A DNA stretch of 64,000 nucleotides from 'Nostoc azollae' 0708 (lineage in GTDB: Bacteria > Cyanobacteriota > Cyanobacteriia > Cyanobacteriales > Nostocaceae): NCBI RefSeq assembly GCF_000196515.1, contig NC_014248.1, positions 3,104,001 through 3,168,000 of the forward strand, given 5' to 3'. Positions 19,189 to 27,987 of the stretch are shown here, in pieces; positions within the stretch are counted from its first letter, which is position 1; each line of letters starts with the position of its first letter. A program made the position numbers and the translations under genes. The notes beneath the pieces are model-generated. The model saw only the letters and a list, made by a program, of their open reading frames with translations, searched no databases and was not told where the DNA came from.

Positions 19189-19488
19189 ATGCATATGATC
19201 AGCATTCGTAATTTATGCGCTGATCCTGCAAAATATCCAGATACAATGGAGCAACTTAACTCTTGGTATGGATATGTTAAGTCTGCATCATGGCAAAACT
19301 TCAATCACCTGAGACAGTTTTACCCAACAGCAGATGTATTAGGTAACTTTATTATATTCAACATCAAAGGTAATTCCTAGCGCCTAATTATCAATATTGA
19401 TTATGAAATTCAAACTCTTTACTACCAGTATTTTTTAACTTATGCTGAATACGATAACAGAAAATGGAAAAATAACCCATTCTTATGA
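19189..19488 (+). pseudogene. HigB-type toxin, one nonsense codon
   Basis: A 100-codon frame with a single in-frame TAG at codon 64. The translation matches HigB mRNA interferases: the start MHMISIRNL, WYGYVKSASWQNFNHLRQFYPTAD, FIIFNIKGN, then after the stop RLIINIDYEIQTLYYQYFLTYAEYD. HigB toxins cleave ribosome-bound mRNA and are neutralised by HigA. The expected residue at the stop is the conserved tyrosine or lysine-tyrosine before RLI, so the C-terminal catalytic part would be lost. Its partner antitoxin remnant lies at 21149, separated by an ISAs1 element. Confidence 0.85.
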
Positions 19489-19572
19489 TAGATGTTAGCA
19501 AAAATTATTTTTAGGCTGCTGTTATTAACAACTAAGAGTCATCACTTAACTTTTGAGGATTAGAATAAGTCA

Positions 19573-21091
19573 CAGGGCGAACGCATGTAGATATGGTACA
19601 TATATACTAAGAAATGAGAAAGGTAGGGAGGGCTGATGATATGGAGGTTGACCAATGAGGCTCTGATGGTAAGGTCATTGTAAAAGTAGAAGAAGAAAGT
19701 CCCAAAAAGTGTGAAGCTCAAGCCCAAAATCACGATTAATGACCACCTTGCACAGATGGAAGATCCAAGAGTAGAGGGGAGGAAACGACACAAGTTAATT
19801 GACATTCTTACCATTGGAATTTGTGCAGTAATTTGTGAAGCAGATAGTTGGGTGGCAATTGAACTGTATGGCTGCACAAAATATAAGTGGTTAAAAACCT
19901 TTTTAGAACTAGGAAATGGGCTCCGGTCCCAGGACACATTTGGAAGGGTATTTGCACAATTGAATCCGCAAAAATTTCAAAATTGTTTCTTGAACTGGAT
20001 CAAATCAGTACATAAGATAAGGGATGGTGAAGTTGTGGCAATTGACGGGAAAACTTTATGTAGTTCTCATGGTAAAAATAGTGACTAGAGTGCAATCCAA
20101 ATGGTAAGTGTATGGGCAACTACAAATAGATTAGTGTTGGGACAGGTGAAGGTGCATGAGAAGTCACATGAAATTACAGCAATTCCCGAATTATTAAAGG
20201 TTTTAGAATTAGCTGGATGTATTGTCAGGATTGATGCCATCGGGTGTCACAAAGACATAGTAAAGTTAATTACGCAAGAAAATGCAGATTATGTAATCAC
20301 TTTAAAAAAGAACCAAGGTAATCTGTATGAGTCAGTAGAACAGCTATTTAAGTCAGGGATAAGTACAGGTTTTCCAGAGCTTCAACATAGCACATATAAA
20401 CCCGAAGCAATAGGGCATGGTCGTCATGGAATCCGCAACTATGTGATGTTACCTGGAATGGGATTTCAGCTTGACCCTTATTCAGTTTGGTCAAATCTAA
20501 AAAGTGTTGGGATGGTAGAACCTATCGGACAAGTGGATGATAAAACAACAGTAGAGACTCGTTATTTTATTAGTAGTCTTGAGTCAAATGTAGAACAATT
20601 GGCTAATTCTGTCCGCAGCCATTGGGCAATAGAAAATTCATTGCATTGGGTATTAGATGTAGCTTTAAAACAAGATGACTACCGGATTAGGAAAGATAAT
20701 GCTCCACAAAACTTTGCAGTAATGCGCCAGATAGCAGTCGATCTTTTGGGTAAAGAGAACCCCGTGAAGCGGGGGATAAAAAATAAACAGTTTTTGGCAG
20801 AAATGGATAATAACTCTTGAGAAAGAGTTTTAGCTTTAGCCTCAACTAACTTGTCAACAATTTACTTAATATTTTCTTCTACTTATTTTTACAGATAAGT
20901 TTACTTATTTATGGATGAATAGTTAGCTCATTTATCCTTAGCTAAGAGTTATTCAATTGGAGATAAGCTAATTCATCGCCTAATAGAAAAGTGATTGATT
21001 TTGTTTATATATCCATCAAGCTTTGCACTTAATATAGATGATTTTAAAATCCTCATTAGTTTTTATTAGGAAATAAGGTGCGTTTCCCCTG
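19573..21091 (+). mobile_element. ISAs1-family element, copy 1
   Basis: A 1519-bp element with ends CAGGGCGAACGCA and the complement of CAGGGGAAACGCA. The flanks GAATAAGTCA (19563-19572) and GAGTAAGTCA (21092-21101) form a 10-bp target duplication with one mismatch, as expected for this family. The transposase begins near 19711 (DHLAQMEDPRVEGRKRHKL, DILTIGICAVIC, VVAIDGKTLCSSHGK). It meets a TAG at 20086-20088, then resumes in the same frame through TTNRLVLGQVKV, RIDAIGCHKD, ADYVITLKKNQGN and RSHWAIENSLHWVLDVALKQD to 20820. Apart from that single amber codon it looks whole. The same TAG occurs in copy 2. It splits the higBA module. Confidence 0.85.
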
Positions 21092-21148
21092 GAGTAAGTC
21101 ATGATAAGGGTCTTTGCCGATAACGGGAGTCAGTGAGGTAAAAAGCAA

Positions 21149-21544
21149 ATGACGACTTCTTTTGATAGAGTTACTTACAGTCAGCTTCTATTAGAGTTAC
21201 AACCTAAAGTTATTACAGCAGAAGCAGAATAAGACCGCACTTTAGAAACTGTTGAAAAAATGATGGCGTATAAAGATCGGACAGCCGAACAGACTGCTAT
21301 ATTACAACTCTTAGTTACTCTGACTGAGGAGTTTGAAAAAAACTATCCCATGGAAACATCATCACCTTATGCTATAGTGCAACACCTGATGGAAGGACGT
21401 GGAATTAAACAAGCTCAACTAGTAGGAATAATTAGCTCTAAAGGAGTTGCTTCAGAAGTTGTGAATGGCAAAAGAGCAATTAGCAAAGCCCAAGCAAAAG
21501 CATTAGGATAGTTTTTTAATGTCTCTCCCTTATTGTTTATTTAG
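21149..21544 (+). pseudogene. HigA-type antitoxin, two nonsense codons
   Basis: A 132-codon frame beginning MTTSFDRVTYSQLLLELQPKV with TAA at codon 28 and TAG at codon 121. The rest matches the helix-turn-helix HigA antitoxins of this HigB class: PYAIVQHLMEGRGIKQAQLV, SKGVASEVVNGKRAISKAQAKALG, then after the second stop FFNVSPLLFI. Only the middle frame from 21260 is open and might yield a truncated DNA-binding domain. It follows an ISAs1 copy that separates it from higB. Loss of both partners suggests the module was silenced before or after the insertion; the order is unknown. Confidence 0.85.
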
Positions 21545-21564
21545 CAAGTAGTGATCACTGATTA

Positions 21565-22917
21565 TTACCGCATGGTAACGAATTCCTCAGCCGAGCTAGG
21601 ATGGATACCGATAGTAGCATCAAAGTTTGCTTTGGTAGCACCCATTTTGATTGCGATCGCAATTCCTTGAATAATCTCCGCCGCATTCGTTCCTACCATG
21701 TGTGCTCCCAGCACCTTATCGGTTTTCTTATCAACCACCAATTTCATTATGGTTTTTTCTTCTTTACCAGCTAAGGTGTAGTACATGGGACGGAAGCGAG
21801 TGCGATAAACTTTTAGTGCATCACCATGTTTTTCTCGGGCTTCTGCTTCTGTCAAACCTACTGTAGCAGCTTCAGGATTCGTAAAAATTGCGGTGGGGAC
21901 ATTTTCATAACTCATAATACGAGACTTACCACCAAATACCGTATCTGCAAAGGCTCGACCTTCATTAATCGCCACAGGAGTTAAATTAATCTTGTTTGTA
22001 CAATCTCCCACTGCATAGATATTTCCTTCTACTGTTTGACTATATTTATCAACAATAACTGCTCCATCATGAAGCTTAACTTTGGTATTTTCCAAACCCA
22101 GGTTTTGTGTATTTGGTTTGCGGCCAAGAGCAGCTAAACTGACAGCATCCACAACAACTATCTCTTCAGACTCCCCATCTTTGCGAACTGTTACTTTAAT
22201 TCCTTCTGCATCTTTTTCAAGAGTAATTAGTTGGATGTTATTGAGAATTCTAATCCCGTGGTTAATCATTCCTTGCTGAATTTCAGTCTGCAAATCTTGA
22301 TCAAAACCACGCAAGATTGTTTCACTGCGTGTTATTTGAGTGACTTCTGTTCCCAGTCCGTTCATGATAGAAGCAAATTCTGAGCCGATGTAACCTCCCC
22401 CCAAAATTACCATACGTTCGGGCTGTTTCTGAAGATGGAAAATATCATCAGAGGTAATAGCGTGTTCAACTCCTAAAATGTTGGGTTTAATAGGATGGGC
22501 ACCAACGGCAATCAATATCTTATCTGCTGTTAGTTGGTGATCGCCAACTAAAATTGTATGGGCATCAACGACTTTTCCATATCCTTGGAATACCTCAACT
22601 TTATAATTATCAAGCATTTTTTGATAAATTCCATTGAGGCGAATGACTTCATTGTTGACTGTACTAATCATCTTTTCCCAATCTAGAGAACTCTGGACAG
22701 CACTCCAACCATATCCTTTGGCATCCGAAAATAGCTCAGGAAAATGAGAAGCATAAACCATCAGTTTTTTAGGGACGCAGCCACGATTAACGCAGGTTCC
22801 GCCTAGTCGGTCAAATTCAGCAATTCCTACCTTAGCTTCGTATTCTGCGGCACGTCTGGCAGTCGCAATACCACCAGAACCAGCACCAATTACAAATAAG
22901 TCGAAATCGTAGGTCAT
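21565..22917 (-). CDS. gor: Glutathione reductase
   Basis: A 450-residue flavoprotein that reduces glutathione disulfide with NADPH in the cytoplasm. The FAD-binding start FDLFVIGAGSGGIATARRA, the redox motif GGTCVNRGCVPKK (C42 and C47), the NAD(P)-binding GGGYIGSEFA and the C-terminal IGIHPSSAEEFVTMR with the active-site histidine and glutamate are complete. Length is normal. It lies 154 bp downstream of the type II peroxiredoxin gene on the same strand; since type II peroxiredoxins can use glutathione, the two may serve one pathway. No frameshift or unusual composition. Confidence 0.95.
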   Translation of the reverse strand: MTYDFDLFVIGAGSGGIATARRAAEYEAKVGIAEFDRLGGTCVNRGCVPKKLMVYASHFPELFSDAKGYGWSAVQSSLDWEKMISTVNNEVIRLNGIYQKMLDNYKVEVFQGYGKVVDAHTILVGDHQLTADKILIAVGAHPIKPNILGVEHAITSDDIFHLQKQPERMVILGGGYIGSEFASIMNGLGTEVTQITRSETILRGFDQDLQTEIQQGMINHGIRILNNIQLITLEKDAEGIKVTVRKDGESEEIVVVDAVSLAALGRKPNTQNLGLENTKVKLHDGAVIVDKYSQTVEGNIYAVGDCTNKINLTPVAINEGRAFADTVFGGKSRIMSYENVPTAIFTNPEAATVGLTEAEAREKHGDALKVYRTRFRPMYYTLAGKEEKTIMKLVVDKKTDKVLGAHMVGTNAAEIIQGIAIAIKMGATKANFDATIGIHPSSAEEFVTMR

Positions 22918-23071
22918 ATTAATTTTAGACTTTGGGTTTTGGATTGTATATTAAATATTTGCTTAAATATTTATACTATGGGTTTATACTATCGGTCAGA
23001 AATGGGGAGATTTGGAAACAGGGAAATGCGGAGCATAATATATGTTTCCGCCCCCTAGCTTCAATCACGAA

Positions 23072-23602
23072 TTACACACTTTTGAGGTACTTTAACATGG
23101 TGTCTGCATCTGAAACTTCAAAGGGATCGCTGGGACAGTTGTCATCCAAACCTGGCTCAATGAACATCTTTTCAATTTTGCCATCATTTACTACCATTGA
23201 GTAGCGCCAAGAACGCATTCCAAAGCCCAGGTTAGATTTGTCAACTAACATTCCCATTTTACGAGTAAATTCGCCATTCCCATCAGGTAATAAAAAGACG
23301 TTCTCAGCGCCTTGTTGTTTACCCCATTGGTACATAACAAAAGCATCATTTACAGATATACAAATAACGCTATCTACCCCCAATGCTTGAAATTCTTTGT
23401 AGAGTTCCTCATAGGGGGGCAGATGTGAGGTGGAACAGGTGGGAGTAAAAGCTCCAGGTAATGAAAATACAACTACACGCTTGCCAGCAAACAGTTCTTC
23501 TGTGGTGCGATCTTGCCAGCGGAAAGGGTTGGGTCTACCAATGGACTCGTCACGGACACGCGTTTTGAACACGACACTAGGAACGGTTGCGATCAAAGCC
23601 AT
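23072..23602 (-). CDS. Type II peroxiredoxin (Prx5-like)
   Basis: A 176-residue AhpC/TSA-family peroxidase of the Prx5 class. The motif [16 protein letters not shown] holds the peroxidatic cysteine (C56); a second cysteine sits near residue 156 (DDNCPSDP). The block [13 protein letters not shown] and [18 protein letters not shown] are typical. The start [10 protein letters not shown] at 23602 is the family start; upstream in-frame ATGs exist but add unlike sequence. The gene lies upstream of gor on the same strand. On the other side, divergently, is a 22-codon stub of a PerR/Fur-type gene, so the peroxide regulator that may once have controlled it is gone. Confidence 0.92.
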   Translation of the reverse strand: MALIATVPSVVFKTRVRDESIGRPNPFRWQDRTTEELFAGKRVVVFSLPGAFTPTCSTSHLPPYEELYKEFQALGVDSVICISVNDAFVMYQWGKQQGAENVFLLPDGNGEFTRKMGMLVDKSNLGFGMRSWRYSMVVNDGKIEKMFIEPGLDDNCPSDPFEVSDADTMLKYLKSV

Positions 23603-23790
23603 ATTAACCTCTGAAATTTTGATGTGTGAAATTATGTTTGGTCTCTGGCGATGTATCTCACAATACTTTTTACTCAAGCAATGAGCAGTAAGCATAAACA
23701 CTCATTTAATTTTAAAAATTAAATATTTTGTTAATTGATGAATATGATAACCTGTAATGAGGTTAAAAATTTCTAGGCAAACCTAGAATC

Positions 23791-23859
23791 ATGCAGGAAC
23801 AAGCAGGTTCAATTATTGAAACCTTAAACTCTAAGGGTTTGACGGTAACTCCTCAATGA
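23791..23859 (+). pseudogene. PerR/Fur-family regulator, N-terminal stub
   Basis: Twenty-two codons, MQEQAGSIIETLNSKGLTVTPQ, followed by TGA. This matches the N-terminus of cyanobacterial PerR/FurC proteins, which continue with an arginine and the first helix of the winged DNA-binding domain. Nothing of the remaining protein is found before 24044. A short inverted repeat TTCTAGG-CAAA-CCTAGAA (23771-23788) lies just upstream and may be an old operator. The stub is divergent from the type II peroxiredoxin gene. The rest of 23603-24043 has no gene. Confidence 0.65.
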
Positions 23860-24043
23860 TGAGGTGAAAGTTGACAGTGAACAGACTGATAACTTATAAC
23901 TAATTGTGATTGACATCACCTATTTACTGCTGTTGTTATCACCAAAAAGATTGATAATTCTTACCACTATTTGATTAAGTCAATTACTTCAAAGGTAGAG
24001 GTTCTAGGGGATATTAATATTATGAAGTTAAAGGAAAACCCCC

Positions 24044-24253
24044 ATGCGCCACATCAAAATTCTTCCTGGTGCTGTTTCAGAAATCATCGCGACTTCTGCT
24101 GATAGTGGAATTTTGATTTTAGCAGATCGCTACGGACTGATGGCAGCTATTTTAGATGAGTTTATAAATGATGATGAAGCCCTCAATAGACTATTACTTC
24201 ATGTGATTAGAGGTCCGATTCAGTTAATAGACCAAATCTCCTGCGATCGCTAA
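24044..24253 (+). CDS. Small conserved cyanobacterial protein, function unknown
   Basis: A 69-residue protein, MRHIKILPGAVSEIIATSAD then ILILADRYGLMAAILDEF and EALNRLLLHVIRGPIQLIDQ. I recall similar small proteins in other cyanobacteria, but none with a known role. It is soluble, mainly helical, with no motif that I can assign. The stop region overlaps a GCGATCGC (HIP1) site at the end. It stands alone between the PerR stub and a MITE. Codon pattern and composition look like a real gene. Confidence 0.65.
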   Translation: MRHIKILPGAVSEIIATSADSGILILADRYGLMAAILDEFINDDEALNRLLLHVIRGPIQLIDQISCDR

Positions 24254-24340
24254 ATATTATGTATCGCTAAATATTATGATGATTTTTTATATCCTTACAG
24301 AAGATTGGAGATCAATGAGGTACAGAATCTAAATCGAAAC

Positions 24341-24504
24341 CTAGTACCGCCATGAATTCAAAGTGCTTCCTTCAGAAGAGCTACGGTAAAAAAATAGTGC
24401 TTCCAGCAGAGCAGGCTGCGCCAACAAAATCCAAAATGTATAAGCTGTGTGTGAGCTTTTCAGTGATTTGGAATGGTTGGTTTACTTACGCCATACTGTA
24501 CTAG
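24341..24504. repeat. Dispersed small element, family 1, copy B
   Basis: 164 bp beginning CTAGTACCGCCATGAATTCA and ending CATACTGTACTAG, so the two ends are inverted repeats with a core CTAGTAC. The middle contains a GC-rich block (CAGCAGAGCAGGCTGCGCC) also seen in the partial copy at 38208-38285. It is the copy with the clearest ends. Confidence 0.8.
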
Positions 24505-24524
24505 ACAGCAAGAGAGTTTTACTT

Positions 24525-24559
24525 CTAACTCCTAACTCCTGACTCCTGACTCCTGACTC
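24525..24559. repeat. Short tandem heptamer repeats (STRR)
   Basis: Five heptamers, CTAACTC twice then CTGACTC three times. A second cluster, TACACCC three times, lies at 24631-24651 against the relA/spoT stop. Such STRRs are common between genes of filamentous cyanobacteria. Confidence 0.85.
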
Positions 24560-24650
24560 CTACTGTAATTTTAGTGATCAATAGAGGGTGCAGGGCTTTT
24601 GATAAGTCAAAAACAAGGCGTTTTTTCCCATACACCCTACACCCTACACC

Positions 24651-26927
24651 CTAAACTTGGGAATCTTCAACTTGACCAATGCGACGAATGTTAAGAATAT
24701 CGCTCATTTTCTTAATTTGCACAAACAAGTGTTCTAATTGAGAGCGATCGCAAATATCAATTCCCAAATCCATCAGTGCCGGTTGTCCCAAAGCTGTTTT
24801 CACATTAGCATGGCGCACATTTATACCTTGGTCGCTCAACCGCGATAAAATATCCTTCAATATTCCCACTCTATCAAGAGTCTCAATTTGAATATCCACC
24901 GGATAAGTGTAAGGACGACCGCTATTTTCTATGGCAGTATTCCATCTGACTGGTACTAGTCGCTCACATTCCACATTATCCACATTATGACATCCTTGAC
25001 GATGAATGGATATACCTCTTCCCCGCGTTACTACGCCTATAATCGCTTCCCCAGGAATCGGCGTACAACATCCAGCTATATGATAAAGCAAACCTTCTAC
25101 ACCAATAATAGGTGAATCACTAGCACGAGAAGTAATTGGTGGTGTATCTCGCGACGTTTTGGATGTTGACTCCTTGAGTATAAATGACATAACATCAGCC
25201 ATCGGTTGTTGTGCTTTCACCACATCCCGCCAGCGATTTAACACCAAGTTTAAAGTAATTTCTCCATAACCTAAACCTGCTAGTAAATCTTCCACACTGT
25301 GATAATTGCACTTTTCAGCCACAGTATGCATTGCATTTGATTTCAGCAAGTGATCAAAACCAGTTTTACCGAGTTCCTTCTCTAATAAATCTCTTCCTCG
25401 TGACACATTTTCTTCCCGGCGCGATCGCTTGTACCATTGTTTGATGCGATATTTCGCCGCCGAAGTCCTGACAAAATTCAACCAATCCAAACTAGGATGG
25501 CTATTCTTTTGAGTAATAATATCAACAATATCGCCATTGTGTAATCGCGTCGATAATGGCACGATGCGCCCATTGACCCGCGCCCCTGCACAATGATTTC
25601 CCACCTCTGTATGAATTCGATAAGCAAAATCTATACTCGTAGATCCGGGACTTAGAGGAACAACATCCCCCTTTGGGGTGAAGACATAAACATCATCTTC
25701 AAATAGATTGTCTTTAACACTATCTAAGTATTCTTGAGCATCTTTTAAATCACTTTGCCACTCTAATAGTTGCCGTAACCAAGTAAACTTCTCATCTGTT
25801 CCTGTTAATTGGCTATTAGTAGAACCCCCGGTTTCTTTATACTTCCAATGTGCAGCAATCCCATACTCAGCAACATGATGCATTTCCATTGTCCGAATTT
25901 GCACTTCCAAAGGTCGGCCAGTCAAACCAATGACCCCAGTATGCAAGGACTGGTAACGGTTAGGTTTAGGCAGCCCAATGTAATCTTTGAATCTTCCTGG
26001 TATCGGGCGAAACGCATCATGAACAACAGCCAACGCCCGATAGCATTCTTCATTAGTTTGCACAATAATTCGCAGTGCAGCCAAATCATAAATTTCATGA
26101 AATTCTTTGTGCTGACGATGCATTTTTTGATAAATGCTATAAAGGTGTTTCGGACGACCGCTGACATCCAAACATTGGATTCCCGCCTGTTGCATTCGTT
26201 TCCGCAACACTTCCGTAGCTCTAGCCAATTTTTCTTCCCGCGCGGTTCGTTTTTCAGAAACGTGCTGCTGAATTTCTCGGAAAGCATCAGGTTCCAAATA
26301 CTTAAATGCCAAATCTTCCAATTCCCATTTAACCCGCCAAATCCCCAAACGATTAGCTAAAGGTGCAAAGATATCTCGTGTTTCCTGGGCGCTACGGCGA
26401 CGACTAGCTTCTGACATATACTGCAAGGTTCGCATATTATGCAAACGGTCTGCCAACTTCACCACAATTACCCGAATATCCTGCGCCATGGCCAAAAACA
26501 TTCGCCGGAAATTTTCCGCTTGGCTTTCAGTTTTACTGGTGAAATTGATTTTAGAAAGCTTGGTGACACCTTCTACCAATTGTCTGACTTCAGCCCCAAA
26601 ATGCTCTTCTATTTCTTCAATTGTGACTTCTGTATCTTCCACTACATCATGAAGAAATCCAGCTCCTATCATAGCTGGACTTCCTCCCAAATCACGCAGC
26701 AATCCGGCTACAGCTACAGGATGAGCTATATAAGCTTCTCCAGACTTGCGGTACTGACCTTGATGCAGTTGATAGGCAAATTGAAAAGCATGACAAATCA
26801 AAGCAATATCGCTATGCATTCGGTTATCTTCCGCTGTGCTAGTCTTTACTGGTGTTTCTCGTAAACATTTCTTGAGCCATTCCGGAAGACTGACATGAAC
26901 TGAGGAATCAAGAAGTAAGCTGCTCAT
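24651..26927 (-). CDS. Bifunctional (p)ppGpp synthetase/hydrolase
   Basis: A 758-residue RelA/SpoT protein that makes and degrades the stringent-response alarmone. Domains in order: an HD hydrolase (FAYQLHQGQYRKSGEAYIAH, GFLHDVVEDTEVT, about residues 45-200), a synthetase (RPKHLYSIYQKM, GRFKDYIGLPKPNRYQSLHT), a TGS domain (DVYVFTPKGDVVPLSPGSTS) and a C-terminal ACT domain (VDIQIETLDRVGILKDILSR). The hydrolase HD pair is present, so both activities are likely. It is the single long RSH protein expected in a cyanobacterium. A heptamer repeat cluster touches its stop codon. Start ATG at 26927 fits the family length. Confidence 0.95.
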   Translation of the reverse strand: MSSLLLDSSVHVSLPEWLKKCLRETPVKTSTAEDNRMHSDIALICHAFQFAYQLHQGQYRKSGEAYIAHPVAVAGLLRDLGGSPAMIGAGFLHDVVEDTEVTIEEIEEHFGAEVRQLVEGVTKLSKINFTSKTESQAENFRRMFLAMAQDIRVIVVKLADRLHNMRTLQYMSEASRRRSAQETRDIFAPLANRLGIWRVKWELEDLAFKYLEPDAFREIQQHVSEKRTAREEKLARATEVLRKRMQQAGIQCLDVSGRPKHLYSIYQKMHRQHKEFHEIYDLAALRIIVQTNEECYRALAVVHDAFRPIPGRFKDYIGLPKPNRYQSLHTGVIGLTGRPLEVQIRTMEMHHVAEYGIAAHWKYKETGGSTNSQLTGTDEKFTWLRQLLEWQSDLKDAQEYLDSVKDNLFEDDVYVFTPKGDVVPLSPGSTSIDFAYRIHTEVGNHCAGARVNGRIVPLSTRLHNGDIVDIITQKNSHPSLDWLNFVRTSAAKYRIKQWYKRSRREENVSRGRDLLEKELGKTGFDHLLKSNAMHTVAEKCNYHSVEDLLAGLGYGEITLNLVLNRWRDVVKAQQPMADVMSFILKESTSKTSRDTPPITSRASDSPIIGVEGLLYHIAGCCTPIPGEAIIGVVTRGRGISIHRQGCHNVDNVECERLVPVRWNTAIENSGRPYTYPVDIQIETLDRVGILKDILSRLSDQGINVRHANVKTALGQPALMDLGIDICDRSQLEHLFVQIKKMSDILNIRRIGQVEDSQV

Positions 26928-27519
26928 ACAAGAGAAAAGATAAATTTTTGGTGGATAATAGAGATATAGATGAAAATTACAGCATCGTCAAAAGAAGATG
27001 CTGTCCCAAGTACAGGTAGGAAAAACAGTGTGAGGATGACTGTATAATTGCCTGTGAACATCATCCATTAAGGGTGTGCAGGCACATAAACAGAATATCC
27101 ATATATGACAAACAAAGCCTGAGAGAATAATTCTAGGCTTCTAATTTGATTAAGTCCATGAAAGGCTTTATTCTAAAAGAAAATTTTCTTCACATTAATA
27201 GTAGCTAATTATATTGGACAAATATCCAGTTAATTAGTTTGGAAGTTTCATCTTGACAGGATGAAGTATAACAACCTCTATCCCTTGGCTAAAAGCTGTT
27301 GAAACTTTTTGTAGATTTTCACTTTCCAGAAGTCAAGTCTGCTGCATTCAGTGCTTGTTTGACAACAGAACTCATTAACTAATGTTAGCTGATTTGACGT
27401 AATATGTCTAATGTCTAGGAAAACAATGACATTTTGCAATACTAATAGGAGGTAGGAGTTAAAAGAAGGAGTTCAGGAGTATGGCTTATGCCACGCTATA
27501 CTATCAGGAGTTAGGAGTT
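26928..27519. other. Spacer upstream of patD
   Basis: Nearly 600 bp with no gene that I recognise. An imperfect hairpin AAGCCT...AGGCTT lies at about 27115-27140. AGGAGTTA-type heptamers occur from about 27450 to the patD start and overlap its ribosome-binding region. Confidence 0.5.
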
Positions 27520-27870
27520 ATGTCTCAGTATCTTGAAAAATATCAAGAATTTTCCACATTACTGGAGCAATTCTGCTCTTATGTCACCCAAAACCAAATA
27601 AGTGCTCCTTTTTTACGGCAGCATCTACGCGAGTTGCAGCAATGGTTTGTCCAGCAAATTGTGCCTATATGTGATCTGGACTGGCGTGAACAGTCTTATC
27701 AGACGGAGATTAGTAAGCAACTGCGATTGCTGGAAATAGATGTGATGTTTTTCCAAGGTGCAAGGCAGTCTGTAACGGCAGAAGCGAGACTTATAACCAT
27801 TAGCAATCGCCTCACTACTCTAATTCAATATTGCCATGCCATAATGCAATCGGAAGCACCAGAAGGTTGA
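27520..27870 (+). CDS. patD: PatD-like heterocyst-frequency protein
   Basis: A 116-residue helical protein: MSQYLEKYQEFSTLLEQF, then LRELQQWFVQQIVPICDLDW, EISKQLRLLEIDVMFFQGAR and ISNRLTTLIQYCHAIM. This pattern matches, from memory, the PatD proteins of heterocyst-forming cyanobacteria, which influence heterocyst frequency and are reported to act with FtsZ. I chose the ATG at 27520; an in-frame ATG at 27481 would add 13 residues encoded by heptamer repeats. GGAG in the repeat AGGAGTTAGGAGTT can serve as ribosome site. modBC follows 117 bp downstream on the same strand. The name is less certain than the presence of the gene. Confidence 0.7.
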   Translation: MSQYLEKYQEFSTLLEQFCSYVTQNQISAPFLRQHLRELQQWFVQQIVPICDLDWREQSYQTEISKQLRLLEIDVMFFQGARQSVTAEARLITISNRLTTLIQYCHAIMQSEAPEG

Positions 27871-27987
27871 ATTTAGTGATCATTTGTCAGTTATTCAAAT
27901 TATTAATTTTCTCCCCTGCGCCCAATCATCAATCACCAATCACCTGTTACCTGTTATAATACGAACTAAGTTGGAAATATACAAACT

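Noticed and set aside
25809-26360. Long frames on either strand within relA/spoT
   Set aside because: They overlap the conserved RelA/SpoT coding sequence in other frames and show no motifs.
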